Origin: Roseisalinus antarcticus
Lineage (GTDB): Bacteria > Pseudomonadota > Alphaproteobacteria > Rhodobacterales > Rhodobacteraceae
Assembly: GCF_900172355.1 (NCBI RefSeq)
Contig: NZ_FWFZ01000009.1
Coordinates: forward strand, 62,001 to 126,000
Length of the DNA: 64,000 nt
Direction: 5' to 3'
In this document: in pieces, positions 37,461 through 46,083 of the stretch
Numbering within the stretch: the stretch's first letter is position 1
How the letters are laid out: each line of letters opens with the position of its first letter
Notes under the pieces: generated by a model
Databases searched by the model: none
What the model saw: only the letters and a program-made list of their open reading frames with translations
What the model was told of the DNA's origin: nothing
Position numbers and translations under genes: made by a program

Positions 37461-37743
37461 GCCCGAGGTCGTCCGCGAGGACACCGGATCGAAGGCCCGC
37501 TATGTCATCCTCACGCCGGAGGGCGAGGCGGAACTGACCCTCTCGATCCTGTCCGAGAGCCTGGTCATCGCGGATCACACCGCCGTGCCAAAGGCGCTTG
37601 AGGGCAAGGGCTATGCCCGGGCTCTGCTAGAGCGGTTGCTGGCGGACGCACGGGCCGAGGGGTTCCGGATCGTGCCGCTTTGTCCTTACGTCAACGCGCA
37701 ACGGGCCAAGCACCCGGAATGGGCGGAGCTGTTTTCCGTCTGA
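37453..37743 (+). CDS. Small GNAT-type acetyltransferase (YjdJ/NATD1-like)
   Basis: A 96-residue minimal acetyltransferase. The acetyl-CoA loop is [19 protein letters not shown] and the C-terminal [19 protein letters not shown] is the family mark of the YjdJ/NATD1 group. The start is TTG within the last codons of the CoA-transferase B gene (8-bp overlap); no ATG or GTG gives the full domain. Its substrate is unknown. It converges on the prenyltransferase gene with an 11-bp gap. Confidence 0.8.
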   Translation: MSEPEVVREDTGSKARYVILTPEGEAELTLSILSESLVIADHTAVPKALEGKGYARALLERLLADARAEGFRIVPLCPYVNAQRAKHPEWAELFSV

Positions 37744-37754
37744 CGGGCGCGGCG

Positions 37755-39221
37755 TCAGAACCAGGCGCCGAACCACTCTCCCCAGAGGCCGGCGGCGTAG
37801 AACATCAGCGACAGGGTGATCAGCAGCAGGCCAACGCCACGCTTGTCCTTGAGGGCAAAGACGATGGGGTCGTAGTCCTGCTTTCCGTACCAGCCCAGGC
37901 GCACCATGCGGAACAGCCACCAGGCGATCGGGACAAGCGCCACCCAGAGGATCCATTGATCCGGGTAGAGGGCGCGTCCCTGGTCCGTGAAGGAATAGAG
38001 AAAGAAGATCAGCAGCGCGCCGACCATGCCCAGGATCGACACGTTGAGCAGATCCGGCCTGTCCGGGCGGCCATAGCCGCGGCCCGGCAAGGGCGCATCC
38101 GAGGTGGCCAGTGTCAGCTCGGTCAGCCGTTTGACGCACCCCAGCGTGATGAAGACCGGGAAAATGAAGATCAACATGAAGACCGACACGTCGACCCCGC
38201 TCGCGGCCGCCCCCGCCACCACGCGCAGGGTATAGAGCGCGGCGAGCGTGGCGATGTCGATCCAACGCATCCGCTTGAGCTTGAGCGAATAGGCCAACGA
38301 CAGGGTCATATAAAGGGCGACGACCCCAAGGAACGCGGGGCCAAGGGCCGCCCCCGCGCCAAGCGCCAGGGCCCCCAGAAGCAAGGTGGCCGCCATGCCC
38401 ACGCCGATCGGCACCGCCCCGCTTGCGAAGGGCCGTTTGCATTTCTTCGCGTGCAGCCTGTCGGCCTCGAGGTCGAGCAGGTCGTTGACCAGGTAGATGC
38501 AGGAGGCAGCCGCCGAGAACGCCGCCATCCCCATCAGCACCAGCAACAAGGTCGCAAGGCCGAACTCGTGCGCCGCGATCACCGGCAGGATCAGCAGCAT
38601 GTTCTTCACCCATTGATGCGGCCGCATGGCCCTCAGCAGGTCCCGCGGCGTCCAGCCGCCGGCGATCTCGGTCACCGGGCGGCCCGCGCTGCGCAGCCGG
38701 CCGGCGGAGCGGCGGTCGCCAACCACGATGGCCCCGGCCCCGCGGGACCAGACGGCCATGTCCGCGGGCGCGTTGCCGGCATAGTCGAACCCGCCCTCAC
38801 CGTAGGTTTCGACCAGCGCGGCGGCCTTGGCCCCGGACTTGAGGTTTATGCGACCGTCCGAGGCGAAGGCCCGGTCCATCCCGTGATGCGCGGCCAGCAA
38901 GCCGACCAGCGACATGTCGGAAGCCGAGGCCAGGGCCACCGGACGCCCCGCGGCACGGGCCGCGTCTGACAGGGCCAGAACCTCGGGCTCCACCGGCAGC
39001 AGGTCGACGCGCAGGGGGGCGATCTTCGCCAGCTCCGCCTTGAGCCGGGCGCGATCGCGCCAGTGGCGGGCCACGGCCCCCAGCGTATCCAGCGGCCGCG
39101 TGCCCAGCCCGGCCCAGAAACACTCCAGCAGCATGTCGGTGCGCAGGAGGGTGCCATCGGCGTCCAGCACGAGCGGTCGGTCGCTGGCGACGGTCTTCTC
39201 GACGGCGGCGGTCATGTTCAT
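37755..39221 (-). CDS. HAD-hydrolase/UbiA-prenyltransferase fusion protein
   Basis: A 488-residue two-domain inner-membrane protein. Residues 1-190 form a HAD-like phosphatase domain with LVLDADGTLLRTDM (Asp20, Asp22). From about 205 a UbiA-type prenyltransferase begins with RPHQWVKNMLLILPV; the prenyl-diphosphate motif NDLLDLEADRLHAKKCKRP is near 250, and about eight helices follow. Proteins of this kind resemble decaprenyl-phosphoryl-ribose synthases and may move a prenyl group to a sugar or phosphate for envelope polymers. The real substrate is not known. Its ATG overlaps the transglycosylase stop. Confidence 0.9.
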   Translation of the reverse strand: MNMTAAVEKTVASDRPLVLDADGTLLRTDMLLECFWAGLGTRPLDTLGAVARHWRDRARLKAELAKIAPLRVDLLPVEPEVLALSDAARAAGRPVALASASDMSLVGLLAAHHGMDRAFASDGRINLKSGAKAAALVETYGEGGFDYAGNAPADMAVWSRGAGAIVVGDRRSAGRLRSAGRPVTEIAGGWTPRDLLRAMRPHQWVKNMLLILPVIAAHEFGLATLLLVLMGMAAFSAAASCIYLVNDLLDLEADRLHAKKCKRPFASGAVPIGVGMAATLLLGALALGAGAALGPAFLGVVALYMTLSLAYSLKLKRMRWIDIATLAALYTLRVVAGAAASGVDVSVFMLIFIFPVFITLGCVKRLTELTLATSDAPLPGRGYGRPDRPDLLNVSILGMVGALLIFFLYSFTDQGRALYPDQWILWVALVPIAWWLFRMVRLGWYGKQDYDPIVFALKDKRGVGLLLITLSLMFYAAGLWGEWFGAWF

Positions 39222-40063
39222 CTGGCGACTCCATCCACGGCGAAGACGCAGCCGTCGGTCACGAGTTCGGGCGGCGTCACGCAGAGCCCACGCGCGATGT
39301 TCCACGCCGCGAGGACCTTGGGAACATAGGCGCGGGTCTCGGCGAAGGGCGGCACGCCGGCATGGGTCCGCACAGAGCCCTCGCCCGCGTTGTAGCCAGC
39401 CAGGACGATGACCGGATCGGCGTCGAACGTGCCCATCAGCCAGTCGAGATAGGCCACGCCGCCCCGGATGTTCTGCACCGGGTCCATGCTGTCGGTGACG
39501 TTGAACCGGGCCGCGGTCGGCGGCATGAGCTGCATCAGCCCTTCCGCCCCTGCCCCGCTGACCGCGTCGACGCGGCCCCCGCTTTCGACCGCGATGACGG
39601 CCAGGACCAGCGCGGGAGAAACCCTGGTGCCGACGGTCTCGCGCAGGATGTCGCGGCCATGGGTGCGGGCGATATCAGCGAGGCCCTGCAACGCCGGCCC
39701 CCGGAACTCGGCGCCGGCGGGGGCTGCATCGAGAGCGCGGAGGCTCTGGTTCAGGCGCCCCGGCCCGGACTCCGACAACAGGGGCGAGATCGTCTGCCAG
39801 AACCAGGTGACCTCGGCGGGGGCGGCGGGCATCGCGGCCAGGATCTCGCCCGTCTCGGCGGCGGGCGGGGCCGCGGGGGCGAGGCGGGCGGCCTGGACCG
39901 CGGGGTCGATCTGGACATTGATCCGGGCGCCGCCGCCGGATTGGGGCACGCCAACGCGGCGAAAGGTGAAATCCGGCTGCAGCCGATGGGACTCGGCAAG
40001 GGCGGCCTGGGGCGCCCCCAACCCGACCATCACGATACAACTGGCGATGAGGCTCTGTCGCAT
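39218..40063 (-). CDS. Secreted lytic transglycosylase (SLT domain)
   Basis: A 281-residue murein hydrolase with a signal peptide (MRQSLIASCIVMVGLGAPQA, probable cut after ALA at 23). The C-terminal SLT fold has the catalytic Glu160 in VLAVIAVESGGRVDAVSG, then EGLMQLMPPTAARF, then AGYNAGEGSVRTH. These are classic type 1 transglycosylase motifs. It cleaves peptidoglycan, possibly to make room for the Flp pilus encoded divergently next door. No such link is shown directly. It lies just before the HAD-UbiA gene. Confidence 0.93.
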   Translation of the reverse strand: MRQSLIASCIVMVGLGAPQAALAESHRLQPDFTFRRVGVPQSGGGARINVQIDPAVQAARLAPAAPPAAETGEILAAMPAAPAEVTWFWQTISPLLSESGPGRLNQSLRALDAAPAGAEFRGPALQGLADIARTHGRDILRETVGTRVSPALVLAVIAVESGGRVDAVSGAGAEGLMQLMPPTAARFNVTDSMDPVQNIRGGVAYLDWLMGTFDADPVIVLAGYNAGEGSVRTHAGVPPFAETRAYVPKVLAAWNIARGLCVTPPELVTDGCVFAVDGVAR

Positions 40064-40440
40064 CCCGCCCTGTCCTGCTCTCAATATTTCGTTTCTTGTC
40101 TTTGGATATCTTATGCCAGAGACAACCGCCCGGAACCAAGCAGCCAGCGCCTGCCCGGGGCAGCGGAACGCGAAGCGATTCCTTTTTGCAACTGGCCGAT
40201 CGGCGGTTTTGCCGGCCCCGCGTCGCGCGGAATCGCCAAGGCACGCTACTGCATCCTGCTTAAATTCCTCTAAATGGCCCCAGTATCTCGGCCAAAATGC
40301 TCGAATGCGGTCAAAATCCCGCCCCATTCGAAGGGCTATATCATCTCATCCAAGCCGGGGACGGGCCGATTGAGAGGCCGGTCCGACAAGACCCGGTAGG
40401 GTAGCAGAAACTGGATCAATTGCCCTGAGGAGGGAAAGCC
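40064..40440. other. Divergent intergenic region before the Flp locus
   Basis: About 380 bp between the transglycosylase (-) and flp1 (+). No protein frame is convincing. The left third (40080-40130) is AT-richer and likely holds the transglycosylase promoter. Before flp1 only the ribosome site GGAGGG is clear. No exact CtrA site was found here. Confidence 0.5.
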
Positions 40441-40626
40441 ATGCTGAAGTTCATCAACAAGTTTCGCAACGACGAAGACGGCGCTGTCACGGTCGACTGG
40501 GTCGTTCTCACCGCAGCCATCGTGGGTCTCGGCATCGCCGTCATGACCACCGTCGGCGACAGCACTGCCTCGCTGGGCGACAAGATCTCCAGCCAGCTCG
40601 ACGAACAGACCATCGCAACCTACTGA
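40441..40626 (+). CDS. flp: Flp-family type IVb pilin 1
   Basis: A 61-residue prepilin. After a short basic leader (MLKFINKFRNDEDG), processing is expected after Gly14, leaving AVTVDWVVLTAAIVGLGIAV as the hydrophobic helix. The usual Glu-Tyr at +5/+6 of Flp pilins is Asp-Trp here. The end is SQLDEQTIATY, a C-terminal Tyr as in many Flp proteins. GGAGGG lies before the ATG. The sequence is almost a copy of the next gene. Confidence 0.93.
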   Translation: MLKFINKFRNDEDGAVTVDWVVLTAAIVGLGIAVMTTVGDSTASLGDKISSQLDEQTIATY

Positions 40627-40654
40627 TCTGAATACCTGACAAGGACCTGAAAAA

Positions 40655-40840
40655 ATGATGAAAATTCTTGCAAAATTCCGCCGCGACGAAGACGGCGCCG
40701 TGACCGTCGACTGGGTCGTTCTGACCGCCGCGATCGTGGGCCTGGGCATCGCCGTCATGAGCTCGATCGGCACCAGCACCGCCTCGCTGGGCGACAAGAT
40801 CTCCAGCCAGCTCGACGAGCAGACCATCGCCACCTACTAA
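40655..40840 (+). CDS. flp: Flp-family type IVb pilin 2
   Basis: A 61-residue prepilin, nearly identical to pilin 1: only the leader (MMKILAKFRRDEDG) and the stretch SSIGTS against TTVGDS differ. It lies 28 bp after the first, and a 10-bp terminator hairpin follows 30 bp after its stop. The pair is a recent tandem duplication. The processed helix starts AVTVDWVVLTAA as in pilin 1. Confidence 0.93.
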   Translation: MMKILAKFRRDEDGAVTVDWVVLTAAIVGLGIAVMSSIGTSTASLGDKISSQLDEQTIATY

Positions 40841-40870
40841 GGCGAAGGTGAAGGCCTGGCCTTCCATGAG

Positions 40871-40894
40871 GGACCGCGTCTTGCGACGCGGTCC
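40871..40894 (+). terminator. Terminator after the first two pilin genes
   Basis: GGACCGCGTC (40871-40880) pairs perfectly with GACGCGGTCC (40885-40894) around TTGC, followed by TTTCTCGTTT. This is a good intrinsic terminator, so the two main pilins can be made in excess over the machinery genes. Confidence 0.8.
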
Positions 40895-41062
40895 TTTCTC
40901 GTTTCCAGAGATCGAAACAATTCGATACAAAACCGAAGGTTGTGGAAACACTATGGCGAAAGTCAGCAAATTTCCCGATCCGCTCCGCGGTTTCGCCACA
41001 TTCCCAAGGCATTTTGAACCGAGCGCCGGCCACCATGCGGCAGCAGACAGGAGTGAACTTGG

Positions 41063-41248
41063 ATGATTGGGAAATTGCTGCGGTTTCTGCGCCGGGAGGA
41101 AGGTGCCGTCACGGTCGATTGGGTCGTCCTGATGACGGGCATCGTCGGCCTGGGGATGGCCGTCGGGGTCACCGTTTCGCAAGGAGCGGCCGATCATGGA
41201 AGAGCCATCGGCGACTTCATTTCGAGCCAGGAAGTCGCGACCTACTAG
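41063..41248 (+). CDS. Flp-family type IVb pilin 3 (divergent)
   Basis: A 61-residue prepilin with leader MIGKLLRFLRREEG and helix start AVTVDWVVLMTGIVGLGMAV, then GAADHGRAIGDFISSQEVATY. It keeps the same Asp-Trp pair and the final ATY but differs in the rest, so it may be a minor pilin. It lies 222 bp past pilin 2, beyond the terminator, and 118 bp before cpaB. Confidence 0.88.
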   Translation: MIGKLLRFLRREEGAVTVDWVVLMTGIVGLGMAVGVTVSQGAADHGRAIGDFISSQEVATY

Positions 41249-41366
41249 GGCTGGCCCCGGCCTGCCACCGACAGGCCCCCACGGCGGCTCGCGGTGGGCG
41301 ATATGACGGTTTCACCGAGGGGACAGGCATCGCTGCTGTCCTGACAAAAATACGAGAGGTAATGCC

Positions 41367-42221
41367 ATGAGAGCGGTATTCGGACTGGTCCTGATCCTTG
41401 GAGTCGGACTCGCGGGGTTCGCGGTCTACATGGCCCAGGGCTATTTCGAGGAAACCCAGGCGCAGCTGGCCGCGCAACGCGCCGCGGCCGCGCAGGCCGT
41501 GCCGACCGTCGAGGTGTTCGCAGTCAACCGGTCCATCGCCTACGGCGAGCAGCTTAAGCGCGAGGACGTCGAGGTCATCCGCTACGCCGAGCCGTTCCTG
41601 CCCGAAGGCGCGTTCCGGACCGAGGAAGAGCTGTTCCCCGACGGCGACGACGAGCTGCGCGTGGTGCTGCGCCCGATGGAGCCGAACGAGCCCGTGCTCG
41701 CGGTCAAGGTCACCGAACCCGGCGAGGATCCGGGCATCACCTCGCGGCTCGGCCGCGGCATGCGCGCCTTCGCGATCCGGGTCGACGTGGCCTCCGGTGT
41801 GTCGGGCTTCCTGCGTCCGGGCGACCGGGTGGATGTCTACTGGACCGGACGCGCCATGTCCTCCGGCGGCGGCGTCGAAGAGGTGACGAAGCTGATCGAG
41901 AGCAACGTGCGCCTCGTGGCCATCGACCAGCAATCCGACGGATCGTCCTTCAACACGACGATCGCGCGGACGGTGACGGTGGAGGCCACGCCGCAACAGG
42001 TGGCCGCCCTCGCCCAGGCGCAATCGACCGGAAGTCTGTCGCTGTCGCTGGTCGGGACGGATGATGATACGGTGGCCGAGGCCATCGAGGTGGATCAGAA
42101 CCGCCTGCTGGGGATCCCGGATGAGGAAGTCGCGGTCGAGGCCGCCCCGGAGGAGGTCTGCACCATCCGCACCCGTCGCGGCGCCGAAGTGATCGAGATT
42201 CCGATCCCCTGCACGAACTAG
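41367..42221 (+). CDS. cpaB: Flp pilus assembly protein CpaB (RcpC)
   Basis: A 284-residue periplasmic protein anchored by an N-terminal helix (MRAVFGLVLILGVGLAGFAV). A SAF domain follows near residue 50 (VFAVNRSIAYGEQLKREDVE), then a RcpC-type part with SGFLRPGDRVDVYWTG. CpaB stabilises the secretin during pilus export. GAGAGG lies before the ATG. A very strong hairpin follows the stop and separates it from the secretin gene. Confidence 0.93.
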   Translation: MRAVFGLVLILGVGLAGFAVYMAQGYFEETQAQLAAQRAAAAQAVPTVEVFAVNRSIAYGEQLKREDVEVIRYAEPFLPEGAFRTEEELFPDGDDELRVVLRPMEPNEPVLAVKVTEPGEDPGITSRLGRGMRAFAIRVDVASGVSGFLRPGDRVDVYWTGRAMSSGGGVEEVTKLIESNVRLVAIDQQSDGSSFNTTIARTVTVEATPQQVAALAQAQSTGSLSLSLVGTDDDTVAEAIEVDQNRLLGIPDEEVAVEAAPEEVCTIRTRRGAEVIEIPIPCTN

Positions 42222-42236
42222 GCGATCTGCACTTTT

Positions 42237-42280
42237 CGAACAAATCGGGCGCATCCACCGGATGCGCCCGATTTCGTTCG
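42237..42280 (+). terminator. Strong hairpin between cpaB and the secretin gene
   Basis: AAATCGGGCGCATCC (42242-42256) pairs perfectly with GGATGCGCCCGATTT (42260-42274) over ACC, and CGAAC/GTTCG extends it past a one-base bulge. It begins 16 bp after the cpaB stop. It is either a terminator or an mRNA processing block; the remaining 150 bp before the secretin gene would then need a promoter. Confidence 0.7.
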
Positions 42281-42428
42281 CGCAGGCTCTTCGCGATCTG
42301 TTGCGGTTAATCCACATAAGACTCCCACGGCAACACATTGATTCTTGCAATAAAGGAGCCGCCGGGCAATGCTTATCCAAATGACAGGCGCAAAGCTTGC
42401 ATCGAGCGTGACATAGAGGCAGGTCACA

Positions 42429-43865
42429 ATGAGATATGACAGATTTATCAAGGCGGCGGTGGCTGGCCTTTCGCTTGCCTTGGCAGCGCCGATGACGGAC
42501 GCCTCGGCAGAGGTGCTTACGGTCATGCGCGGTGCGCCATCGGGGGCGCTTCAGGTGGCGATGAACAGGGCGGTGGTGGTCGAAAGCGACACGCCCTTTA
42601 CCGAGGTCTCGATCGCCAACCCGGGCATCGCCGACATCTCCACTCTCTCCGATCGGACGCTGTACGTTCTGGGCAAGGAGCCGGGGCGCACGACCCTGAC
42701 CCTGCTCGGCGCCGACGGGCGGCTGATCACCAATGTCGAGGTGCAGGTCACCCCCGACATCGACGAATTCAAGGAACGGTTGACGCAGATCCTGCCCGGC
42801 GAGGCGATCGAGGTGCGGACCGCCGCCAACGGGATCGTCCTGTCCGGCACGGTCTCCTCCATCACGCGGCTGGACCGGGCGCTGGAGCTGGCCGAACGGT
42901 ATGCGCCCGACCGGGTGTCGAACCTGATGTCCGTCGGCGGCGTGCAGCAGGTCATGCTCAAGGTGCGTTTCGCGGAAATGCAACGGTCGGTCTCGAAAAG
43001 CCTCAGCTCTTCGCTGACCGCACGCGGGACCGCCCTGGGCGACAACCTCGGGCTTGTGGGCGGCAACGGCAGCCTGGTGGGCAACGACTCGATCACGAGC
43101 GCCCTCTCCGGTGCCGTGCCCGGGGGCAATGAAAACAACGGCGCGATGCTCTTCGGCTTCAACGCCGGCGGGCTCGAGGTCGGCATCCTGCTGGAAGCGC
43201 TGGAAAGCCGGGGCGTTGTGCGCACCCTGGCCGAGCCCAACCTGACGGCGCTTTCGGGCCAGGAGGCGCGGTTCCTCGCCGGCGGCGAGTATCCCGTCCC
43301 CGTCAGCCAGGACGGCGGTGCGATCGCCATCGAATACAAGCCCTTCGGCGTGGAGCTGAACTTTACCCCGCGCGTGGTGGACGGCGATATCATCAATCTC
43401 CAGCTCGAGGCAGCGGTGTCGTCCATCGACACGACCAACGGCTTCACCCAGGGGGGGTTCACGGTCGACGCCTTCCGCCGCCGCGAGACCTCGACCACGG
43501 TCGAGATGCGCGACGGCGAGAGCTTTGCCATCGCCGGCCTGCTGTCGGACGATTTCATGGACCTCAACGGCCAGGTGCCCTTCGTGGGCGACATCCCGGT
43601 GCTCGGGGCGCTCTTCCGCTCTGCCGAATACTCGCGTCAGCAGACCGAACTGGTGATCATCGTGACCCCGCACCTGGTGACCCCGACCCGGGGCGAGGCG
43701 CTGGCCCTGCCGACGGACCGGGTGCGCCCGCCGACCGAACGGGATCTCTTCCTTTATGGCCGTGTCGCGGCCGAGAATGGCCCCGGTGCCGCTCCCCAGC
43801 AGGGCGCCGCGGCCGAAGTCGCCCGTCAGGACTTTTCCGGGTCCTACGGCTATGTGATGGACTAG
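42429..43865 (+). CDS. cpaC: Type II/IV secretion secretin CpaC (RcpA)
   Basis: A 478-residue outer-membrane pore for the pilus. The signal peptide ends near ASA (MTDASAEVLT). An N-terminal pilus-assembly domain (VVVESDTPFTEVSIANPGIA) and a BON-like segment (GIVLSGTVSS) are followed by the secretin core: VQQVMLKVRFAEMQRSVSK, then [20 protein letters not shown] near the end. No lipobox is seen. Family length is normal. It is followed 16 bp later by the OmpA-like gene. Confidence 0.95.
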   Translation: MRYDRFIKAAVAGLSLALAAPMTDASAEVLTVMRGAPSGALQVAMNRAVVVESDTPFTEVSIANPGIADISTLSDRTLYVLGKEPGRTTLTLLGADGRLITNVEVQVTPDIDEFKERLTQILPGEAIEVRTAANGIVLSGTVSSITRLDRALELAERYAPDRVSNLMSVGGVQQVMLKVRFAEMQRSVSKSLSSSLTARGTALGDNLGLVGGNGSLVGNDSITSALSGAVPGGNENNGAMLFGFNAGGLEVGILLEALESRGVVRTLAEPNLTALSGQEARFLAGGEYPVPVSQDGGAIAIEYKPFGVELNFTPRVVDGDIINLQLEAAVSSIDTTNGFTQGGFTVDAFRRRETSTTVEMRDGESFAIAGLLSDDFMDLNGQVPFVGDIPVLGALFRSAEYSRQQTELVIIVTPHLVTPTRGEALALPTDRVRPPTERDLFLYGRVAAENGPGAAPQQGAAAEVARQDFSGSYGYVMD

Positions 43866-43881
43866 GAAAGGCGGACGACGG

Positions 43882-44544
43882 ATGAAACCCCTCCTCGTAT
43901 CCACGGCGGCCCTGATGGCCCTATCCGCTTGTAGCCAGGGCATTTTCCAGGCCGAACGCCCCCGCACCTTCCGCGCCGAGGCCGGCGCCATCGTGGATTC
44001 CGGGTTCTTCGGCAACGCGACCATGAACAACACCCTGGTCATGAACGGCGAGCGCGATTTCGCCTATGCCCTGGCCGAGAGGTTCGACGCCGAGGTGCCG
44101 GCCACCGTCAATTTCCCGTTCAATTCCGCGCAGATCGGCACCGAGGCGGCCCGTACACTCGATATCCAGGCCGGATGGATGCGGCAATTCCCCGAGGTTC
44201 GCTTCTCGGTCTACGGCCACACCGACCTCGTGGGCTCGGACAGCTACAACCAGCGGCTCGGCCAGCGCCGGGCACAGGCCGTGGTCAATTACCTGGTCAG
44301 CCGGGGCGTGCCGCGCTCCAGCCTCGTCGCGCTGGTCTCGTTCGGCGAGACCCAGCCCGTGATCCTGACCCAGAACCGCGAGCGGGCAAACCGCCGCACG
44401 GTCACCGAGGTTTCGGGCTTCGTGCAGCGCCACCCGACGGTGCTGAACGGACGCTATGCAGAGGTCATCTTCCGCGAATACGTGACCTCGGCGCAGCCCT
44501 CGAGCAATCAGGGCGGGGCGGGCGGCGATTTCGCCGGCGGCTGA
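43882..44544 (+). CDS. OmpA-domain lipoprotein in place of CpaD
   Basis: A 220-residue lipoprotein: signal with lipobox LSAC at residues 14-17, then a C-terminal OmpA-like peptidoglycan-binding domain with VNFPFNSAQIGTEAARTL, VYGHTDLVGSDSYNQRLGQRR and NRERANRRTV. It sits where cpaD is found in other tad clusters, and it likely anchors the secretin to murein. The Gly-rich end (NQGGAGGDFAGG) is likely flexible. It is followed by a 269-bp gap before cpaE, which holds a CGGGCGG/CCGCCCG hairpin at 44734-44755. Confidence 0.88.
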   Translation: MKPLLVSTAALMALSACSQGIFQAERPRTFRAEAGAIVDSGFFGNATMNNTLVMNGERDFAYALAERFDAEVPATVNFPFNSAQIGTEAARTLDIQAGWMRQFPEVRFSVYGHTDLVGSDSYNQRLGQRRAQAVVNYLVSRGVPRSSLVALVSFGETQPVILTQNRERANRRTVTEVSGFVQRHPTVLNGRYAEVIFREYVTSAQPSSNQGGAGGDFAGG

Positions 44545-44813
44545 GAGACTTTTCTTCACCTGTGGTTAATGAATGGGTGGCATCAAGCTGCTCTGTTCAA
44601 CTGTGACGGCGTGAAGCTTGGAATCGTCAATCGAAACCGCACAATCGCGACTATTGCGCCCCATTCTCGACAGAATCCTCGGCGAAAGTCGATCGCATGG
44701 GAAAGGCACGCTCGCATCTGTGGGCCTGATTTCCGGGCGGGATTCGGTCCGCCCGCTGTCAGAGTCACGCCACCCCATTGGAAAGCCCAGACTTTCCGGA
44801 AGGACGAGAGGCA

Positions 44814-46058
44814 ATGACCAGCAACGCAGTTCTCCAGCCGGAGGCGCAACCGATTGTCGCCTGCACGATCAGCCGCGACGTTCAGATCTTCGATCTTCTG
44901 ATCGAGGATATGGAAACCGCGCTCGGCGAAAGCTGGGGCGATCTGGGATTCACCGATGCGCTCGCCTTCCTCGAACAACCCGAGGCGAATGAGCTTCAAT
45001 TCGTCTGCATTGCCCTCGACGAACAGGACGAGGCCGATCTCAGCCTGATCATCGACATCATCGCGGCGGCCAAGGCCCGGAACGTCAAGGTCATCATCGT
45101 GGCCGAGGATGTCAGCCCCGCCTCGCTTCATCAGCTGCTGCGCGAGGGCGGCAACGAATTCGTGCCCTACCCCCTGCCCGAGAACGAGCTGTCGCAGGCG
45201 ATCGACCGGGTGCTGGCCCCGCCTGCCGAGGCCACGATCCCCGAACGGCAGGCCCCCAACATCAAGGCCGAGGGCGACCGCAACGGCGTCGTGATCCCGA
45301 TCCACGGCATGGCCGGCGGCACCGGCTCAACCACGCTCGCCGTGAACCTCGCGTGGGAGCTGGCGACGATCGACGCCAAGAACGCCCCCCGGGTCTGCCT
45401 GCTGGACCTCGACCTGCAGTTCGGCTCCGCCTCCACCTATCTCGACCTGCCCCGGCGCGAGGCCGTGTTCGAGCTTCTGTCCGACACCGAGGCGATGGAC
45501 GGCGAGAGTTTCATCCAGGCGCTGATGACCTATGACGACAAGTTGCACGTGCTCACCGCGCCGTCCGAGCTCATTCCGCTCGATCTGGTCACCTCCGACG
45601 ACGTGCGCCGGGTGATCGACATGGCGCGGGCGAATTTCGACTACGTCATCATCGACATGCCAACCACCATGGTGGAATGGTCGCAGGCCGCGCTCGACGC
45701 CGCGCATGTCTATTTCGCGATGATCGAGATGGACATGCGCTCGGCCCAGAACACGCTGCGGATCAAGCGGGCGCTCCAGGCCGAGGATCTGCCGTTTTCC
45801 AAGTTCCGCTTCGTCCTGAACCGGGGCCCCAAGTTCACCGATCTGAGCGGCAAGGCGCGCGTCAAACGCCTGGCCGACAGCCTGGGCATCTCGATCGAGG
45901 TGCAATTGCCCGACGGGTCGCGCGAGGTCACCCAGATCAACGACCAGGGCGTGCCCCTGGCTGTCGCCAAGCCGAAAAACCCCCTGCGCAAAGAGATCGC
46001 GAAGCTCGCCGCTCAAGTGCACGAGGTCAACCACTCCGAAGCCGTCAAGAAGGGCTGA
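44814..46058 (+). CDS. cpaE: Pilus assembly ATPase CpaE (TadZ)
   Basis: A 414-residue protein of the ParA/MinD type that places the pilus machine at the pole. The first 135 residues form an atypical receiver-like domain. The P-loop is HGMAGGTGSTTLAVNLAWEL near residue 162; the Lys of the usual GKT is Ser, as in other TadZ proteins with altered Walker A. The Walker A' region CLLDLDLQFGSASTYLDL follows. GAGAGG precedes the ATG at 44814. It is followed by cpaF. Confidence 0.94.
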   Translation: MTSNAVLQPEAQPIVACTISRDVQIFDLLIEDMETALGESWGDLGFTDALAFLEQPEANELQFVCIALDEQDEADLSLIIDIIAAAKARNVKVIIVAEDVSPASLHQLLREGGNEFVPYPLPENELSQAIDRVLAPPAEATIPERQAPNIKAEGDRNGVVIPIHGMAGGTGSTTLAVNLAWELATIDAKNAPRVCLLDLDLQFGSASTYLDLPRREAVFELLSDTEAMDGESFIQALMTYDDKLHVLTAPSELIPLDLVTSDDVRRVIDMARANFDYVIIDMPTTMVEWSQAALDAAHVYFAMIEMDMRSAQNTLRIKRALQAEDLPFSKFRFVLNRGPKFTDLSGKARVKRLADSLGISIEVQLPDGSREVTQINDQGVPLAVAKPKNPLRKEIAKLAAQVHEVNHSEAVKKG

Positions 46059-46083
46059 GGACCAGCTAGAGTAGGTCTGTCGC

